64,000 nucleotides of DNA from assembly GCA_028277225.1 (NCBI GenBank), contig JANQHB010000037.1:1-64000 (forward strand), in the 5' to 3' direction. Made by a program: the position numbers and the translations under genes. The notes beneath the pieces were generated by a model, which was given only the letters and a program-made list of their open reading frames with translations, searched no databases and was not told where the DNA came from. Positions 59,724-64,000 of this stretch are shown one piece after another (the first letter of the stretch is position 1; every line of letters begins with the position of its first letter). Origin of the DNA: Chlorobium sp. (GTDB lineage Bacteria; Bacteroidota; Chlorobiia; Chlorobiales; Chlorobiaceae).

Positions 59724-60677
59724 CTATCCCTTTTCTCTACCTCGGGCAGGCACCCAGTAGATTTCCCTGTCCTGCAGGATAACCGTTTTGAATTTTCCGG
59801 ACCCCAGCAGTTGTTCGATGATCCTTTCCACCTGGTCGGGCTCATCGGGAATAAGCTCATCGAGTGCATGACGCAGCTCACGCTCCTGCAGAGGATGGCG
59901 TTTGGTAATGGCCGTGACCGTTTCGATAATATCACCCGGATTTCTCAAACTCATATTTCCTTTCGCGGGATGTACCACTTTCGCCACACGTGAAAGAATA
60001 AGACGGGCTCTGGCGACTGCATCGTCGGACGGAAGACGAACATCTTCTTCTCCGGACGGACGGGTCGGAAGCACCAGATGTACGGTATCAGGACGGATTG
60101 TCTGAAGCGCAGCAGCGATATCCTGCAGCGCTTCGGGAGAATCGTTCAAGCCATCGATCAACATCACCTCGATCCAGAGTTTTCCCCGATAGACCTTGCG
60201 GAATTCGACAAGTCCCCCGACATGGCGTTCATAGCTGAATCCCGGTGCCGGACGGTCGATTTTTCTGAAAAGATCGGCAGAACCCGCATTGAACGAGGGA
60301 AGCACCGCATCGGCATGAAGCAGCTCTTCCCTGACCTCTTCAAGAGACAACAGTGAACCGTTGGTGATGACCGCAACAGGAATGTCGGTCATCTTTTTTG
60401 TTTCGTCTATCAACCACCCAAGTCCTCTATAGAGCGTCGTTTCCCCCGAACCCACAAAGGTGATCCAGTCAATTGCCTGAGGTTTTTCTATTGCCTGCCG
60501 GATTTCTTCCAGTATCTCCTCACGCGGGAAAAATTCATATCGTTCGATCACATACTCCCCTGTTCTCCCCAACTGGCAATACACACAGTTCCAGCTACAG
60601 CTTTTCGGCGGCAGGACGTCAACACCCAGAGACTGTCCAAGACGTCTGGAAGATACCGGACCGAAAACGTGTTTCAT
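59724..60677 (-). CDS. Radical SAM protein
   Basis: 317 residues. The CSWNCVYCQLGRT cluster motif (CxxxCxxC) is followed by FVGSGETTLYRGLG, VAVITNGSLL, LPSFNAGSADLFRKIDRPAP, all typical of the DUF4080/COG0731-like radical SAM group. A C-terminal winged-helix-like stretch (HPLQERELRHALDELIPDEP) ends the protein. Start taken at ATG 60677; a 64-residue extension upstream is unlikely to be coding. Confidence 0.85.
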   Translation of the reverse strand: MKHVFGPVSSRRLGQSLGVDVLPPKSCSWNCVYCQLGRTGEYVIERYEFFPREEILEEIRQAIEKPQAIDWITFVGSGETTLYRGLGWLIDETKKMTDIPVAVITNGSLLSLEEVREELLHADAVLPSFNAGSADLFRKIDRPAPGFSYERHVGGLVEFRKVYRGKLWIEVMLIDGLNDSPEALQDIAAALQTIRPDTVHLVLPTRPSGEEDVRLPSDDAVARARLILSRVAKVVHPAKGNMSLRNPGDIIETVTAITKRHPLQERELRHALDELIPDEPDQVERIIEQLLGSGKFKTVILQDREIYWVPARGREKG

Positions 60678-60681
60678 GAAA

Positions 60682-60748
60682 GGAAAGACTGTTGAATTTT
60701 TGGGTGAGCTTCGCTCAGTGACGAGTGACAAGTAACAAGTGACCAGAA
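60682..60748. repeat. gtgac/agtgac-type simple repeat
   Basis: cagtgacgagtgacaagtaa and caagtgacc are imperfect repeats of an (a)agtgac word, of a kind frequent between genes in this lineage. No function assigned. Confidence 0.4.
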
Positions 60749-60881
60749 TAGATTCATACCTAAATTGAGCGATTGTCGAACATACCGCAGATGTAAGGCA
60801 CAGAACACGAAGCTGTATAAGGAATACCGCGAGTGTTCTGTAACGCCGCAACTCCTGTATGCCCGGCACGTATCCAGCCAG

Positions 60882-62231
60882 TCAGTCGGCACCGGAGGCC
60901 GCCAGCACCTCCCCGATCTTCACCTGGCTTTCCGCCTCGAATTCATCCTGTGATATAAATGGCAGCAGAATACTGGCCACACCAAACGCTGCAATTTCAA
61001 GACCGAAAATTGTTGCGTACGACCACATGTAGTTGTTGGAAAACGCATAGACGACGTCCCGAATGATCCCGGCCCCGAAATGCCCCATGAACATGGCAAG
61101 GCTTTGTGCCGTCCCCCATAAGCCTATATAGACACCGCTCCGCCCTGCAGTCATGGTCATCATCATTGTAATGTTCGATACACTTGCGGCGCCTAGCCCG
61201 ATTCCTGCCACAACAAGACCGGCCCGAAGAATGGTTTCATCCAGGGTAAAACCGGCAACAATTATGATTGAAAATCCTGCCATACCAAACAGGTTACCGA
61301 TCAATGCGCCTCTTTTTTTACCGATCCGGTTGAGAAGAAAACCGACAAGCAGCATGAAAACAAGCTGCATCCCCCCCATCGTCGGCCTGAACAGCTTGGT
61401 GGTCTCTCCTACCGGCATACCGAAAACATCCGCCCCGAATGGCTCCATGACAATTTCACAGGAAAAAAGCGCAAGGATTGCAACAAAAATATAGAGCGCA
61501 AACAACAACGTTTTCGGTGATGACGACAGCAGCTTTATCGACTGGGCAAACGTGAGACTTTCGGATTTTTGCTCACGTTTTGTCTCTACATGACGTTCTT
61601 CGACGCCGGTAAAGGAAAGCAGCGCCACGCCCAGCGCAATAAGCCCCCCGATAAAAGCGACATTCATCAGTCGTTCGGGCGAGTATATATCGAGATAGGA
61701 GCCGACTATACGTGCGGACACGATTGTCGTCAGCACCATCAGGGTCCAGCTTGCCGACGTTACCTTGCCGATATGCTTATCCCCGACATAATCTGCAAGC
61801 AACGCATAATAGGCGGTCGTGGCCACCTGGAGACCGAAACCGAATACCAGAAATATAACGACGAGCTTCAGCAACCCGACATCTCTGACCATGGCCGGCA
61901 GCAGTTCGGCAAAACCCACCCCGGCTATGGTCACTTCATAAGCCGCAACAGGAGATAGCATGAAAGAAAAAACACAGCTCAAAAGGCCGAGGAGAATAAA
62001 AGGCGATCGCTTGTAGCCGAAAATACGAGACCGGTCTGACATGTTCCCTGCCCAGACTTTCACACCAAACACGGCAAGGAGTTCTTTGAGGCTGATAAGC
62101 CCGAATACGATTGCCGATGAAATACCGAGGTCGGATGTCATCACACGGTTCAGGGTATCATGAAGAAATCCCAGCATGATACCGAATCCCATCTGAAAAA
62201 ACGCAAGACGAACCAGATTGAACTGCCTCAT
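60882..62231 (-). CDS. pucC: PucC/BCH-family major-facilitator-like protein
   Basis: 449 residues, about 12 spans. RLAFFQMGFGIMLGFLHDTL, NRVMTSDLGISSAIVFGLIS and YYALLADYVGDKHIGKVTSA fit the PUCC family linked to bacteriochlorophyll and light-harvesting assembly. ATG 62231 follows AGAGG. Strong pointer to a phototrophic host. Exact cargo is not known. Confidence 0.85.
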   Translation of the reverse strand: MRQFNLVRLAFFQMGFGIMLGFLHDTLNRVMTSDLGISSAIVFGLISLKELLAVFGVKVWAGNMSDRSRIFGYKRSPFILLGLLSCVFSFMLSPVAAYEVTIAGVGFAELLPAMVRDVGLLKLVVIFLVFGFGLQVATTAYYALLADYVGDKHIGKVTSASWTLMVLTTIVSARIVGSYLDIYSPERLMNVAFIGGLIALGVALLSFTGVEERHVETKREQKSESLTFAQSIKLLSSSPKTLLFALYIFVAILALFSCEIVMEPFGADVFGMPVGETTKLFRPTMGGMQLVFMLLVGFLLNRIGKKRGALIGNLFGMAGFSIIIVAGFTLDETILRAGLVVAGIGLGAASVSNITMMMTMTAGRSGVYIGLWGTAQSLAMFMGHFGAGIIRDVVYAFSNNYMWSYATIFGLEIAAFGVASILLPFISQDEFEAESQVKIGEVLAASGAD

Positions 62232-62416
62232 ATAGCCTCTACTGTTATTGCTGATCCGGGAAAATCCCAACTGAAAAACAAGAAGCGTAATTTACATAAA
62301 AGCAGTTCTTTTCTAAACAGAAAGACCCAATGCAGGTGGCTGCCGACCGAGGATGTACACACGAGACCGGTCGCCTTCTCTTTGACGGGATTGTTACGGG
62401 AAGATGAGGCCGGACC
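62232..62416. other. Intergenic region upstream of pucC
   Basis: 185 bp; holds the pucC promoter region. No gene or repeat recognised. Confidence 0.35.
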
Positions 62417-62662
62417 TCAGGTCGACTTTTTTATCAGGCTGACGACATACAGAAGCAAAACAGCACCGACAACGGCAGTAACAAGCGAGCCGATCAATCC
62501 TCCCGCAGCTATGCCCAGAAGACCGAAGAGATAACCGCCGATCACTGCACCGATGATGCCGACGATAATGTTCATGGGCAATCCCAGACGTCCTCCTTTC
62601 ATGATGTTTCCGGCAAGTCATCCGGCTACCGCGCCCAGTAACAGAAAAATGATCAGATCCAT
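62417..62662 (-). pseudogene. GlsB/YeaQ/YmgE-type membrane protein interrupted by TGA
   Basis: Reading from ATG 62662: MDLIIFLLLGAVAG, then TGA (62618-62620), then LAGNIMKGGRLGLPMNIIVG and a typical family end. Family members have Trp (GWLAG) at this position, so a TGG-to-TGA change is likely. The downstream part could restart at ATG codons 62602 or 62575, but would lack the first span. Confidence 0.75.
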
Positions 62663-62870
62663 AGCTTTTCTCCTTTTTCAGGGTTGAAGTATTTCAATTC
62701 TGCTCATTCAGGAAACGAAATTCCTCCTGGGATACAACATACAGGTGATATACCATCCTTGAAACGATCACGTACAAGACTCTCGTCGATGCTTGCTTTT
62801 CCAACAGATGAAGAGCGCGGAGGCTTGCAAATCATACCAATTTTGGTTATCGTGCCAGAAGCGGATCATC
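62663..62870. other. Region between the GlsB-like gene and the TPP riboswitch
   Basis: 208 bp; probably contains the thiC promoter. A 79-codon plus-strand frame (62684-62923) runs into the riboswitch and is not regarded as a gene. Confidence 0.45.

Positions 62871-64000
<1,130 letters not shown>

Noticed and set aside
60678..60869. 64-residue N-terminal extension of the radical SAM protein
   Set aside because: It runs through simple repeats and lacks similarity to family N-termini, which start at MKHVFGPVSSRRLG.

Overview
The window most likely comes from a green sulfur bacterium (Chlorobiaceae, Chlorobium/Prosthecochloris type). The best evidence is a PucC-family membrane protein of the bacteriochlorophyll apparatus, a metal-switched HemB, frequent GTG/TTG starts with weak ribosome sites, and the general gene style. 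This placement rests on family recognition, not on a database search.

Left flank (1-12904). An unusual minus-strand operon runs from 6129 down to 156. It encodes an AfsA-type hotdog protein (signalling butenolide/butyrolactone synthase family), an FAD-dependent amine-oxidase-like enzyme, a hybrid histidine kinase with a CqsS-like multi-span sensor, an unrecognised protein and an inositol-monophosphatase-family phosphatase. The first three genes are joined by two ATGA start/stop overlaps. A second, paralogous CqsS-like kinase lies upstream (6483-8588). Together they look like an undescribed small-molecule signalling system. Housekeeping genes hemB, aroC, cysE and queD follow.

Prophage (12875-54066, about 41.2 kb). 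A tyrosine-recombinase prophage is inserted in the 3' end of queD, flanked by a 17-bp core repeat and by integrase arm-site-like repeats. It has a lambda-type head (Nu1-like, GpA terminase, gpW, portal, ClpP-type protease, capsid), a P2-type contractile tail, duplicated fibre/assembly-protein pairs, a Mor-like activator, three DNA methyltransferases (one containing a long overlapping reading frame), RusA, a MazZ-like protein and an S24 self-cleaving repressor. Lytic, structural and early genes are all on the minus strand.

Accessory zone (44.4-54 kb). Beyond the repressor the DNA becomes AT-rich and carries cargo in blocks. The blocks are separated by decayed copies of the repressor's 3' end (46166-46250, 47604-47723, and another outside the prophage near 55227). 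Cargo includes a three-gene cassette around a FINCPFD-type nucleotide-hydrolase-like protein, a ClpP-class (SDH-type) protease, a second TIR/deoxyribosyltransferase-like protein, a vsr relic and a GAF-like protein.

Right flank (54067-64000). It holds a HigBA-like toxin-antitoxin pair, a serially repeated cassette (single-span peptide plus 65-aa protein; one copy inside the prophage, three or more outside), an M23 lipoprotein, a candidate sigma-54-driven small RNA, a copy of an inverted-repeat element that also lies at the left end of the window, a radical SAM protein, pucC, a nonsense-interrupted GlsB/YeaQ-type gene, and thiC (cut by the window end) preceded by a TPP riboswitch.
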